64,000 nucleotides of DNA. Source: Verminephrobacter eiseniae EF01-2 (lineage in GTDB: Bacteria > Pseudomonadota > Gammaproteobacteria > Burkholderiales > Burkholderiaceae_C). How positions within the stretch are numbered: the first letter of the stretch is position 1; each line of letters begins with the position of its first letter. Below the pieces are notes generated by a model. The model was not told the origin of the DNA. It did not search any database and saw only the letters and a list, made by a program, of their open reading frames with translations. Below are positions 34,212 to 42,713 of the stretch, piece by piece. The stretch lies in assembly GCF_000015565.1 (NCBI RefSeq), contig NC_008786.1, positions 2,108,001-2,172,000 of the forward strand, given 5' to 3'. The translations under genes and the position numbers were made by a program.

Positions 34212-36262
34212 GCTGCGCTGGCAAATCCCTGGTCGTCGGCGTCGATGTCGGCGGCACCTTCACCGATCTTTTCGTGCTCGACGAGGCCCTCGGCACGGTG
34301 CGCATCATCAAAGTGCCTTCCACGCGCGGCGAGGAAGCGCGCGGCTTCCTGCACGGCCTGGCGCGCGTGGCCGATTCGGCGGCGGCCATCGCCACCATCG
34401 TGCACGGCACCACGGTCGGCACCAACGCGCTGCTGGAGCGCAAAGTGGCGCGCACCGGCATCATCACCACGCGCGGTTTCCGCGACGTGCTGGAGATGCG
34501 CCGCCGGGACCGTCCGCAGACCTGGGGCCTGCGCGGCAGTTTCCTGCCGGTTGTGCCGCGCGACCTGCGCCGCGAGGTCGACGAGCGCGTGCTGGCCGAC
34601 GGCACGCTGCACACACCAGTCGATTTGGAACAGGTGCGCACCGAAACACGTTCGTTGCTCGCCGCCGGTTGCGAGGCGGTGTGCGTTTTCTTCATCAACA
34701 CCTACGCCAACCCCGAGAACGAGCGCCTGGCCGTGACGGCAGTGCGCGCACTCTGGCCCAACCCGCATGTCACGTCGGCCCACGAGGTGCTGCCCGAGAT
34801 CCGCGAGTTCGAGCGTTGCTCGACCGCCGCACTCAACGCGGCGTTGCAGCCGGTGCTGGGCCGCTACCTCGGCCGGCTCGACAGCGACCTGCGCGCGCAG
34901 GGCTTTGGCGGCGAACTGCTGGTGGTGCAAAGCAACGGCGGCCTGATGTCGCGCCAGACCGCGATCGACCTGCCGGTGCGCACCGCGCTGTCAGGCCCGG
35001 CGGCGGGCGTGATCGCCTGCGCGAGCATTGCACGCGCGGCGGGTTTTCCGGATGCGATCACGGGCGACATGGGCGGTACGTCGTTCGATGTGTCGCTGGT
35101 GGCCGACGGCCAAGCCGCGCTGGCGCCGCAGAGCGCCATCGAGTTCGGCATGGTGATCCGCTCGCCGATGATCCAGATCGAGACCATCGGCGCCGGTGGC
35201 GGCTCCATCGCATCGGTGGACGCGAGCGGCATGTTGCAGGTCGGCCCGGAGTCGGTCGGCAGCGTGCCGGGGCCGGCCTGCTACGGGCGCGGCGGCATGT
35301 ATGCGACCGTGACCGACGCGAACCTGCTGTTGGGACGCATCGCGGCCGAGCGCCCGCTCGGCCGCGGGTTCCTCGCGGCGCTGGACGCGCAAAAGTCGCG
35401 CCAAGCCATCGAGGAACATGTCGCGCGCCCGCTGGCCCTGGACGTGCACGCGGCGGCCGAGGCGATCCTCACGGTGGCCAATGCGCGCATGGCCGGCGCG
35501 ATCCGCCTCGTGTCCATCGAGCGCGGGCACGACCCGCGCCGCTTCGCCTACATGCCATTCGGCGGCGGCGGCGCGCTGCATGTCTGCGCCATGATGCGCG
35601 AGGTCGGCGTCGCCATGGGCATCGTGCCGCGCTACCCGGGCGTCACCTCGGCCCTGGGCTGCGTGATCGCCGACATGCGCCACGACGCGGTGCAGACCAT
35701 CAACCAGCCGCTGAGCGACCTCGACGCGACCGACTTGCGCCGCCGCATCGATGAACTGGCCGCCCACTGCCAGCAGCGCCTGGATTCGTCGGGCATGCGC
35801 TTTGACGATTTGCGTGCGCTGATCGCGCTCGACATGCTCTACGCCGGCCAGACGCACACCTTGTCCGTGCTGCTGGCCGATCCGGGCCAGACGCCGCTGA
35901 CGGCCGAATCGGTGCGCGCTGCTTTCGATGCCGCTTACACCGCAGCCTTCGGCCGCGTGCTCGACGGCATCGCCATCCGCGTGCTGAACCTGCGCTATGC
36001 GCGCATCGGCGTGCGGCCCAAGTTCGATCTGGCCGTGCTGGCGCCCAAAGGCAAAGGCAGCAGCGCGCCGCTGGGCGTGCAGCAGGTGTTCCATCGAGGC
36101 CGGTGGCACGACGCGGTGCGCTACGCGCGGCTCGCACTGCCCGTGGCCGCGCGCATCGACGGCCCCGCGATCCTCGAACAGGCCGACACCACCGTGTGGC
36201 TCGAACCGGGCTTTCATGCCGAAGTCGATGCGCATGGCAACCTGCTGGTGAGGGCATCATGA
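34208..36262 (+). CDS. hyuA: Hydantoinase A/oxoprolinase family protein (ATP-binding subunit)
   Basis: A 684-residue HyuA-type subunit of the ASKHA fold. The phosphate-binding VVGVDVGGTFTDLFVLD is at residues 9-25, followed by IVHGTTVGTNALLERK and, in the second half, GDMGGTSFDVSLV and FGGGGALHVCAMM. It phosphorylates the cyclic amide to allow ring opening by HyuB. ATG at 34208 overlaps hyuB by 4 nt; upstream codons in frame belong to hyuB in another frame. Its stop overlaps the isochorismatase-like gene. Confidence 0.9.
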   Translation: MSCAGKSLVVGVDVGGTFTDLFVLDEALGTVRIIKVPSTRGEEARGFLHGLARVADSAAAIATIVHGTTVGTNALLERKVARTGIITTRGFRDVLEMRRRDRPQTWGLRGSFLPVVPRDLRREVDERVLADGTLHTPVDLEQVRTETRSLLAAGCEAVCVFFINTYANPENERLAVTAVRALWPNPHVTSAHEVLPEIREFERCSTAALNAALQPVLGRYLGRLDSDLRAQGFGGELLVVQSNGGLMSRQTAIDLPVRTALSGPAAGVIACASIARAAGFPDAITGDMGGTSFDVSLVADGQAALAPQSAIEFGMVIRSPMIQIETIGAGGGSIASVDASGMLQVGPESVGSVPGPACYGRGGMYATVTDANLLLGRIAAERPLGRGFLAALDAQKSRQAIEEHVARPLALDVHAAAEAILTVANARMAGAIRLVSIERGHDPRRFAYMPFGGGGALHVCAMMREVGVAMGIVPRYPGVTSALGCVIADMRHDAVQTINQPLSDLDATDLRRRIDELAAHCQQRLDSSGMRFDDLRALIALDMLYAGQTHTLSVLLADPGQTPLTAESVRAAFDAAYTAAFGRVLDGIAIRVLNLRYARIGVRPKFDLAVLAPKGKGSSAPLGVQQVFHRGRWHDAVRYARLALPVAARIDGPAILEQADTTVWLEPGFHAEVDAHGNLLVRAS

Positions 36263-36322
36263 GCGCAGCGCGGCCGCCCGAAGGCGCTCATACCGTAGCC
36301 GAGGGCGAAGGTACTCCAGTGA
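36259..36322 (+). repeat. Peptide-coding repeat, copy D (N-terminus of isochorismatase-like protein)
   Basis: The first 64 bp of the gene are the best-conserved copy of the repeat, encoding MSAARPPEGAHTVAEGEGTP and then VSA. The conserved enzyme domain begins only at about residue 27 (PKTALLIIDLQND). Confidence 0.75.
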
Positions 36323-36927
36323 GCGCGAAGATCGTCGCGCCCAAGACGGCGCTGCTCATCATCGACCTGCAAAACGACTTTCTCGACGCGAACGGCGCCT
36401 ACGCTCGCGGCGGCGACACCAACCCGCCGGCGTTGCTGTTGCCCGGGCGCGTGGCCGCCGTGGCGCGCGCGCTCAAGGCGGCCGGCGGACTGGTCGTCGC
36501 GAGCCAGTTCACGCTCTGGCCCGACGCCGCCGGCGCGCCGATGGTGCCGCCGCATCTGAAGGCATTGCGCCCGTACCTGGCCAAAGGCGACTTCGCGCCC
36601 GGCAGTTGGGGCCAGGCCAATGTCGACGCGCTCGCGGGCCTGGTCGATGTGACGATCAGCAAGGTCATGTACTCGGCCTTCTTCAATACCCAGCTCGACT
36701 GGGTGCTGCGCCGCGCGGGCATCGACACCGTGGCGGTCTGCGGCATCGTCACCAACGGCGGCGTGGCCAGCACGGTGCGCGATGCGCAGATGCGCGACTA
36801 CCGCACGCTGGTGCTGGCCGACGGTTGCGCTGCCTTCGGCGCAAAGCGCCACCAGACCGCGCTGGCCGATATGCGCAATGTGGCCGAGGTCACCGCGTGC
36901 GCGCCTTTCATCGATTCGCTGGCATGA
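36259..36927 (+). CDS. Isochorismatase-like hydrolase, catalytic Cys position occupied by Gly
   Basis: A 222-residue alpha/beta protein of the isochorismatase-like (cysteine amidase) superfamily. The aspartate of LIIDLQNDF and the lysine of TISKVMYSAFFNT are present. In amidases of this family the nucleophile is the cysteine of a TNxC motif; here the stretch is GIVTNGGVAST, so Gly takes that place. That argues against a standard carbamoylsarcosine- or maleamate-amidase mechanism and recalls true isochorismatases such as PhzD. The N-terminal 24 residues derive from a dispersed repeat. The gene overlaps hyuA and the FAD oxidoreductase gene by 4 nt each. Confidence 0.82.
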   Translation: MSAARPPEGAHTVAEGEGTPVSAKIVAPKTALLIIDLQNDFLDANGAYARGGDTNPPALLLPGRVAAVARALKAAGGLVVASQFTLWPDAAGAPMVPPHLKALRPYLAKGDFAPGSWGQANVDALAGLVDVTISKVMYSAFFNTQLDWVLRRAGIDTVAVCGIVTNGGVASTVRDAQMRDYRTLVLADGCAAFGAKRHQTALADMRNVAEVTACAPFIDSLA

Positions 36928-38339
36928 ACGGACCGCTGCGAACCATGCGCCGGGCGGCGCGCGTCGAGGCCGATGTGCATGTCGCGGTGGCCATCGTCGG
37001 CGGCGGCGCCTGCGGGCTTACGGCCGCGTTGATGCTCCACGATGCCGGCGTCGATTGTGTCGTGCTGGAACGCGATGCGCTGCCGAGCGGATCGACGGCG
37101 TTGTCCTCGGGCTTCATCCCCGCGCCTGGCACGCGCGCGCAGCGCGCGCACGGTGTGACCGGCGACAGCGCCGCACGCTTTGCCGCCGACATCCAGGCCA
37201 AGGCGCGCGGCCGCGCGGCGCCGGCGCTGGTCGATGCGTATGCAACGGCCATCGGCCCTGCGCTCGATGCGCTCCAGCAGCGCCACGGCCTCGAATGGCT
37301 GCTGCTCGACGGCTTTCTCTATCCCGGCCACAGCGTGCGCCGCATGCACGCGCTGCCGCAGAAGACGGGCCGGGCGTTGATGGCGGTGCTGCACGCGGCC
37401 GCCGGGGCGGCAGGCATCCCGATATTGACGCAGGCCGTGGTCGATACGCTGGTGCTCGACAGCGCGCAGCGCGTGCTCGGCATCGACTATCTGCGCCCCG
37501 ACGGCCGGCGCGAGACGCTCGGTTGCGCCGCGCTGCTGCTTGCCTGCAACGGCTTCGGCGGCAATGCGCAGATGGTGCGCACGCTGCTGCCCGAGATGGC
37601 CGAGGCCAGGTTCTGCGGCCATGTCGGCAACGACGGCAGCGCCATTGCCTGGGGCCGGTCGCTGGGCGCGCGGCTGCGCGACCTCGGCGGCTACCAGGGG
37701 CACGGCTCGTGGGTCACGCCGCATGGCGCGCTGATGTCGTGGGCCGTGATGATGGCCGGCGCGGTGCAGGTCAACGGCGCGGGGCAGCGCTTTCACGATG
37801 AGACGCAGGGCTACTCCGAGGCTGCGCTGCATGTGCTGGCGCAGCCGCAGGGCATTGCGTGGAACCTGTTCGATGCGCCGCTGCTGGCGTTGGCGCGCAG
37901 CTTTCCCGACTTTTGCGAGGCCGAGGCGGCGGGCGCGCTGCGCCGCTGCCCGTCGGTGGCCGCGCTGGCGGACTGCATCGGCTGCAAGCCCTCGGTGCTG
38001 CAACGCACGCTCGACACAGTGCGCGCTGCGTCGGCTGCACCCGATGGCCGCGTGTTCGCGCGCGGACTCGATGCGCCGTACTTCGCCGTCAAGGTGACCG
38101 GCGCGCTCTTTCACACCCAGGGCGGCCTCGACACCGCGCCCGACATGCGTGTGCTGCGCCGGGACGGCACGCCCCTGGCCAACCTGCTGGCAGCAGGCGG
38201 CGCGGCGGGCGGCGTCTCGGGCGATGCGGCATCGGGCTATCTCTCCGGCAATGGTCTGCTGAGCGCGGTCGCCGGGGGCTACATCGCGGCGCGCACCGCC
38301 ACCACGATCGTTCAATCCAGGGAGGCGCCCACATCATGA
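36924..38339 (+). CDS. FAD-dependent oxidoreductase (fumarate reductase flavoprotein / ketosteroid dehydrogenase family)
   Basis: A 471-residue flavoprotein of the FAD_binding_2 family. The dinucleotide-binding VAIVGGGACGLTAALMLHDAG is at about residues 23-43, LSSGFIPAPGTRAQ follows, and the C-terminal FAD motif is GGVSGDAASGYLSGNGLLSA. Relatives introduce or reduce a C=C bond next to a carbonyl. No signal peptide, so cytosolic. It overlaps the isochorismatase-like gene and the lyase gene by 4 nt each, so it belongs to the same pathway, where a desaturation or reduction of a dicarboxylate-like intermediate is the natural guess. Confidence 0.85.
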   Translation: MNGPLRTMRRAARVEADVHVAVAIVGGGACGLTAALMLHDAGVDCVVLERDALPSGSTALSSGFIPAPGTRAQRAHGVTGDSAARFAADIQAKARGRAAPALVDAYATAIGPALDALQQRHGLEWLLLDGFLYPGHSVRRMHALPQKTGRALMAVLHAAAGAAGIPILTQAVVDTLVLDSAQRVLGIDYLRPDGRRETLGCAALLLACNGFGGNAQMVRTLLPEMAEARFCGHVGNDGSAIAWGRSLGARLRDLGGYQGHGSWVTPHGALMSWAVMMAGAVQVNGAGQRFHDETQGYSEAALHVLAQPQGIAWNLFDAPLLALARSFPDFCEAEAAGALRRCPSVAALADCIGCKPSVLQRTLDTVRAASAAPDGRVFARGLDAPYFAVKVTGALFHTQGGLDTAPDMRVLRRDGTPLANLLAAGGAAGGVSGDAASGYLSGNGLLSAVAGGYIAARTATTIVQSREAPTS

Positions 38340-39199
38340 CGACCCGCGACTTCAAGACCCGGCTGGCGGCGCCCGATGTGCTGCTGGCCCCGGGCGTGTA
38401 CGACGCGCTGAGCGCGCTGGTGGCCGAGCAGGCCGGCTTCGAGGCGCTCTACCTTTCGAGCGCGTCGATCGCCTACACCCGGCTCGGCCGCTCCGACATC
38501 GGCCTGGCCACCTTCACCGAGGTGGCCGACACGCTCGCGCACATCACCGAGCGCGTGCGCCTGCCGGTGATCGTCGATGCCGACACCGGCTTTGGCAACG
38601 CGCTGAACACGCAGCGCACCGTGCGCGGCTTCGAACGCGCGGGCGCGGCCATGGTGCAGATCGAGGACCAGACCTTCCCGAAGCGCTGCGGGCACCTCGA
38701 CGGCAAGGCCCTGGTGCCGCAACGCGAGATGGCGGGCAAGCTCAAGGCCGCGCTCGATGCGCGCTCGTCGAACGACACGCTGATCCTGGCGCGCACCGAC
38801 GCGGTAGCGGTCGAGGGACTGCAAGCGGCGCTCGACCGCGCCGAGGCGTACCTTGAATGTGGCGTGGACGCGCTCTTCATCGAGGCGTTGCGCTCGCCCG
38901 GGCAGATGGATGCGGCCTGCCGCCGCTTCGCGCACCGCGTGCCGCTGCTCGCCAACATGGTCGAAGGCGGCAAGACGCCGCTGCAGGATGCAGACACGCT
39001 GCAAAGGCGCGGTTTTCGCATCGCCATCTTCCCGGGCGGCACGGCGCGCGCCGTGGTGCACACGCTGCAGGGCTACTACGCGAGTTTGCACCGGCACCGC
39101 ACCACGCAGCCGTGGCGCGGGCAGATGCTGGACTTCGATGCGCTCAATGCAGTGATCGGCACACCCGAGCTGATGCGCATCGGGCAACGGTACGACTGA
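38336..39199 (+). CDS. Isocitrate lyase/PEP mutase-family C-C lyase
   Basis: A 287-residue TIM-barrel lyase similar to methylisocitrate and 2,3-dimethylmalate lyases. The magnesium-site stretch VDADTGFGN, QIEDQTFPKRCGH with the catalytic cysteine, and LARTDAVAVEGLQAALDRAEAY are present. It probably cleaves a 2-hydroxy acid (alkylmalate type) into pyruvate or another oxo acid plus a carboxylate. It is the last gene of the cluster. Propionate metabolism is unlikely because no methylcitrate synthase or dehydratase is nearby. A 9-bp tandem repeat includes its stop codon. Confidence 0.87.
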   Translation: MTTRDFKTRLAAPDVLLAPGVYDALSALVAEQAGFEALYLSSASIAYTRLGRSDIGLATFTEVADTLAHITERVRLPVIVDADTGFGNALNTQRTVRGFERAGAAMVQIEDQTFPKRCGHLDGKALVPQREMAGKLKAALDARSSNDTLILARTDAVAVEGLQAALDRAEAYLECGVDALFIEALRSPGQMDAACRRFAHRVPLLANMVEGGKTPLQDADTLQRRGFRIAIFPGGTARAVVHTLQGYYASLHRHRTTQPWRGQMLDFDALNAVIGTPELMRIGQRYD

Positions 39200-39223
39200 T
39201 CCGGCTGATCCGGCTGATCCGAC
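39197..39223 (+). repeat. 3 x 9-bp tandem repeat (TGATCCGGC)
   Basis: Three consecutive units of TGATCCGGC, the last with one change, starting exactly with the TGA stop of the lyase gene. It gives in-line stop codons every 9 bp in that frame. Confidence 0.7.
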
Positions 39224-39524
39224 ACGGCCGCTGTTGCAGCGCAGCACGCGGCACCGTTCGTCGCACACCTACCGGCGCGCTGCGAGCGGTGCGTGCAGAT
39301 CGGCCACGGCGACGGCGCAGCGGCTTCGAGCACCGGCGCCAGCCAGCGTGCTCGTGCTATCGGCCATCAGCCATCGGCGTAGCGAAGCCCGTCCCTGCAA
39401 GCACGGCGGCGCACCCGGCATGGAAGTCGCTGGTGACACAGACCGGTGACAAAGGCCGGCGATGCCAGCGCCAGCGGCCGGCCCTTGCCGAAGATCAACG
39501 ACCAGGGGCGGCCCGCCAACGGAA
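39200..39524 (+). other. Intergenic region between the catabolic operon and lpdA (convergent)
   Basis: 325 bp between two converging operons with no credible gene. Apart from the 9-bp tandem repeat at its start I see no terminator with a T-run, no tRNA and no repeat shared with other loci. Confidence 0.5.
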
Positions 39525-41354
39525 TTACTTTTTCACCGGCGGCACATCCGTGCAACTGCCATGCGCAATCTCCGCCGCCATGCCTATGCTTTCGCCCAGC
39601 GTGGGGTGGGGGTGGATGGTTTTGGCGATGTCCACTGCGTCGGCGCCCATTTCGATGGCCAGGGCGATTTCGCCGATCATGTCGCCGGCGTGGCTGCCGA
39701 CCATGCCGCCGCCCAGGATTTTGCCGTGGCCACGGGCTTCGGGGGCGTCGTCGAACAGCAGCTTGGTGTAGCCCTCGTCGCGGCCGTTGGCAATGGCGCG
39801 GCCCGAGGCGGTCCAGGGGAACAGGCCCTTTTTGACCCGGATGCCCTGGGCCTTGGCCTGGTCTTCGGTCAGGCCCACCCAGGCCACTTCGGGGTCGGTG
39901 TAGGCCACGCTCGGGATCACGCGGGCGTCGAATGCGGCGCCGGCCAATGCCTTGTCGCCCTGCAGTTCACCGGCGATGACTTCGGCCGCCACATGCGCCT
40001 CGTGCACGGCCTTGTGCGCCAGCATCGGCTGGCCCACGATGTCGCCGATGGCGAAGATATGCGGCACATTGGTGCGCATTTGTCTGTCGACATCGATGAA
40101 GCCCCGGTCGGTGACGGTCACCCCGGCTTTTTCGGCTCCGATCTGCTTGCCATTGGGTCTGCGGCCGACGGCCTGCAGCACCAGGTCGTAGGTCTGCAGG
40201 TCGGTCTGCGGGGCGGACGGGTGCTCTTTTGCGACGCGGGCAAAGCTGACTTCGATGCCTTCGGGCCTGGCCTGGGCGCCTATGGTTTGGGTGCCGAGCA
40301 TGATGCGGTCGAAGCGGTGGGCGTTCATTTTTTGCCAGACTTTGACCAGATCGCGATCGGCGCCCTGCATCAGGCCGTCCAGCATTTCCACCACATCCAG
40401 GCGCGCGCCCAGGGTGCTGTACACCGTGCCCATTTCCAGGCCGATGATGCCGCCGCCCAGGATCAGCATGCGTTTGGGGATTTCCTTGAGCGCCAGCGCG
40501 CCGGTGGCGTCGATCACGCGCGGGTCTTCGGGCATGAATGGCAGGCGCAGGGCCTGGCTGCCGGCGGCGATGATGGCTTTTTTGAAGGCGATGATTTTCT
40601 TGCTGCCGGTCTGCTCCTGGCCGGCGCCGGTGGTCTCTTGCACTTGAAGATGGTGGGCGCCGACAAAGGCGCCGTAGCCGCGCACGGTGGTTACTTTGCG
40701 CATTCTGGCCATCGCGGCCAGGCCGCCGGTGAGCTTGCCGATGACTTTTTCCTTGTGGCCGCGCAAGCGCTCGAGGTTGACCTCTGGCGCGCCAAAGTCG
40801 ATGCCTGCCGTCGACAGGTGGCGCACTTCGTCGATCACGGCCGCCACATGCAGCAGCGCCTTGGAGGGGATGCAGCCCACGTTCAGGCATACGCCGCCCA
40901 GTGTCGCGTAGCGCTCGACGATGACTGCTTTCAGGCCCAGGTCGGCGGCGCGAAAGGCCGCCGAGTAGCCGCCGGGGCCGCCGCCGAGCACCAGCAGGTC
41001 GCATTCCAGATCGGCCGTTCCCGCCCAGTTCGATGCTTGCACATCGATGGCAGATGGCGTTTGTCGATCATGCGCTGCCACCGGCTGGCGTTCAGATGCC
41101 GCGCTGCGGGCGTGCTGCGGCTCTTGCAGTGTCAGCAGCACCGAGCCTTCGGCCACCTTGTCGCCCAATTGCACGCGCAGTTCCTGGACCACGCCGGCGT
41201 GGCTGCTGGGGATTTCCATCGAAGCCTTGTCGGACTCGACGGTGACCAGGCTTTGCTCGGCCCGGATGGTGTCGCCGGGTTTGACCAGCACTTCGATGAT
41301 GGCCACTTCGCTGAAGTCGCCGATGTCGGGCACCTTGATGTCGATGATTGCCAT
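39525..41354 (-). CDS. lpdA: Dihydrolipoyl dehydrogenase (E3) with N-terminal lipoyl domain
   Basis: A 609-residue E3 subunit of pyruvate dehydrogenase. A lipoyl domain occupies about residues 1-80 with the lipoylated Lys43 in VESDKASME; after a linker the flavoprotein starts at about 128 (DLLVLGGGPGGYSAAFRAADLG), with the redox disulphide in GGVCLNVGCIPSK and the dimer-interface HPHPTLGE near the C-terminus. E3 with its own lipoyl domain is known in betaproteobacteria. Last gene of aceE-aceF-lpdA on the minus strand, 15 bp after aceF. Confidence 0.95.
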   Translation of the reverse strand: MAIIDIKVPDIGDFSEVAIIEVLVKPGDTIRAEQSLVTVESDKASMEIPSSHAGVVQELRVQLGDKVAEGSVLLTLQEPQHARSAASERQPVAAHDRQTPSAIDVQASNWAGTADLECDLLVLGGGPGGYSAAFRAADLGLKAVIVERYATLGGVCLNVGCIPSKALLHVAAVIDEVRHLSTAGIDFGAPEVNLERLRGHKEKVIGKLTGGLAAMARMRKVTTVRGYGAFVGAHHLQVQETTGAGQEQTGSKKIIAFKKAIIAAGSQALRLPFMPEDPRVIDATGALALKEIPKRMLILGGGIIGLEMGTVYSTLGARLDVVEMLDGLMQGADRDLVKVWQKMNAHRFDRIMLGTQTIGAQARPEGIEVSFARVAKEHPSAPQTDLQTYDLVLQAVGRRPNGKQIGAEKAGVTVTDRGFIDVDRQMRTNVPHIFAIGDIVGQPMLAHKAVHEAHVAAEVIAGELQGDKALAGAAFDARVIPSVAYTDPEVAWVGLTEDQAKAQGIRVKKGLFPWTASGRAIANGRDEGYTKLLFDDAPEARGHGKILGGGMVGSHAGDMIGEIALAIEMGADAVDIAKTIHPHPTLGESIGMAAEIAHGSCTDVPPVKK

Positions 41355-41369
41355 GGCGTTGCCCTTTCG

Positions 41370-42701
41370 TTACATCATGATGCGGCGCATGTCCGCCAGC
41401 AGCGAGGCGAAGTACAGGTTGAAGCGCGCGGCGGCTGCGCCGTCGATCACGCGGTGGTCCCAGCTCAGGCTCAGCGGCAGCATCAGGCGCGGGACGAACT
41501 GCTTGCCGTCCCACTGGGGCTCCAGACGGCTTTTGCACACGCCCATGATGGCGACCTCGGGGGCGTTGATGATGGGCGTGAAGTAGCGCCCGCCAATGCC
41601 GCCGAGTGAGGAGATGCTAAAGCCCGCGCCGCTCATCTCGGCCGGGGCCAGCTTGCCGTCGCGGGCCTTTTTGGCCAGTTCGGCCATCTCTTGCGAGATT
41701 TGCACGATGCCCTTTTGGTCGGCGTCGCGGATCACCGGCACCATCAGGCCGTTGGGCGTGTCGGCCGCAAAACCGATGTGGAAGTAGTTTTTCAGCACCA
41801 GTTGTTCGCCGTCGATCGAGGCGTTGAATTCCGGGAATTTTCTGAGCGCGGCCACGGCGGCCCGGATCATGAAGGCCAGCATCGTGACCTTGATGCCGCT
41901 CTTGTCGTTTTCCTTGTTGAACTGCACGCGGAAGGCTTCCAACTCGGTGATGTCCGCGTCGTCATGGTTGGTGACATGCGGGATCAGCACCCAGTTGCGG
42001 TGCAGGTTGGCGCCGCTGATTTTCTTGATGCGGCCTAGTTCCTTGCGCTCGACGGGGCCGAACTTGGCAAAGTCGATCTTCGGCCAGGGCAACAGGTCCA
42101 AGCCCACAGCGGAGCCGGCGGCGGGCGCCCGGGCCGCCTGTGCCTGGGTCTGCATGGCGCCGCTCATCACCTGCCGGGTGAAGGCTTGCACGTCGTCCAG
42201 CGTGATGCGACCCTTGGGGCCCGTGCCCTTGACTTGCGCGATGGGCACGCCCAGTTCGCGGGCGAACTTGCGCACCGACGGCGAGGCATGCGGCAGGCTG
42301 GCCATGGCCGGGCTTGGCTGCTGGGCGGGAATGGCTGGTGGCGTTGCGCCGGCCGGTGCCGCAGCCGTGGACGGCGATGCCGGTGCCGCAACGGGTGCAG
42401 CCGCGGCAGCGGTCGGGGTGGCCGGCTCAGTCGCACCTGCTGCATTTGCTGCACCTGCTGCACCTGCCACTTCGAGCGTCAGCAGCACCGAGCCTTCCTT
42501 GACTTTGTCGCCGACCTGCACGCGCAGTTCCTTGACCTGGCCTGCGTGGCTGGATGGAATCTCCATCGATGCCTTGTCGGACTCGACGGTGATCAGCGAT
42601 TGCTCGACTTTGATGGTGTCGCCCGGCTTGACCAGCAATTCGATCACGCCGACCTCGTCGAAATCCCCGATGTCCGGGACCTGGATGTCTACCAATGCCA
42701 T
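41370..42701 (-). CDS. aceF: Pyruvate dehydrogenase dihydrolipoyl acetyltransferase (E2)
   Basis: A 443-residue E2 with one lipoyl domain (about 1-80, Lys43 in VESDKASME), an Ala/Pro-rich flexible linker (about 85-135), a peripheral-subunit-binding domain (SPSVRKFARELGVPIAQVKGTGPKGRI near 140-165) and the catalytic acyltransferase domain with the WDHRVIDGAAAARF active-site histidine. It forms the core of the pyruvate dehydrogenase complex. The gene is 12 bp after aceE with GGAGACAAGC before its start. Only one lipoyl domain is present, against three in E. coli; the E3 subunit carries another. Confidence 0.95.
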   Translation of the reverse strand: MALVDIQVPDIGDFDEVGVIELLVKPGDTIKVEQSLITVESDKASMEIPSSHAGQVKELRVQVGDKVKEGSVLLTLEVAGAAGAANAAGATEPATPTAAAAAPVAAPASPSTAAAPAGATPPAIPAQQPSPAMASLPHASPSVRKFARELGVPIAQVKGTGPKGRITLDDVQAFTRQVMSGAMQTQAQAARAPAAGSAVGLDLLPWPKIDFAKFGPVERKELGRIKKISGANLHRNWVLIPHVTNHDDADITELEAFRVQFNKENDKSGIKVTMLAFMIRAAVAALRKFPEFNASIDGEQLVLKNYFHIGFAADTPNGLMVPVIRDADQKGIVQISQEMAELAKKARDGKLAPAEMSGAGFSISSLGGIGGRYFTPIINAPEVAIMGVCKSRLEPQWDGKQFVPRLMLPLSLSWDHRVIDGAAAARFNLYFASLLADMRRIMM

Positions 42702-42713
42702 GCTTGTCTCCGG

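Noticed and set aside
38336..39199. prpB of the methylcitrate cycle
   Set aside because: No prpC, prpD or acnD in the neighbourhood; the gene is coupled to an unrelated oxidoreductase and HyuAB operon.
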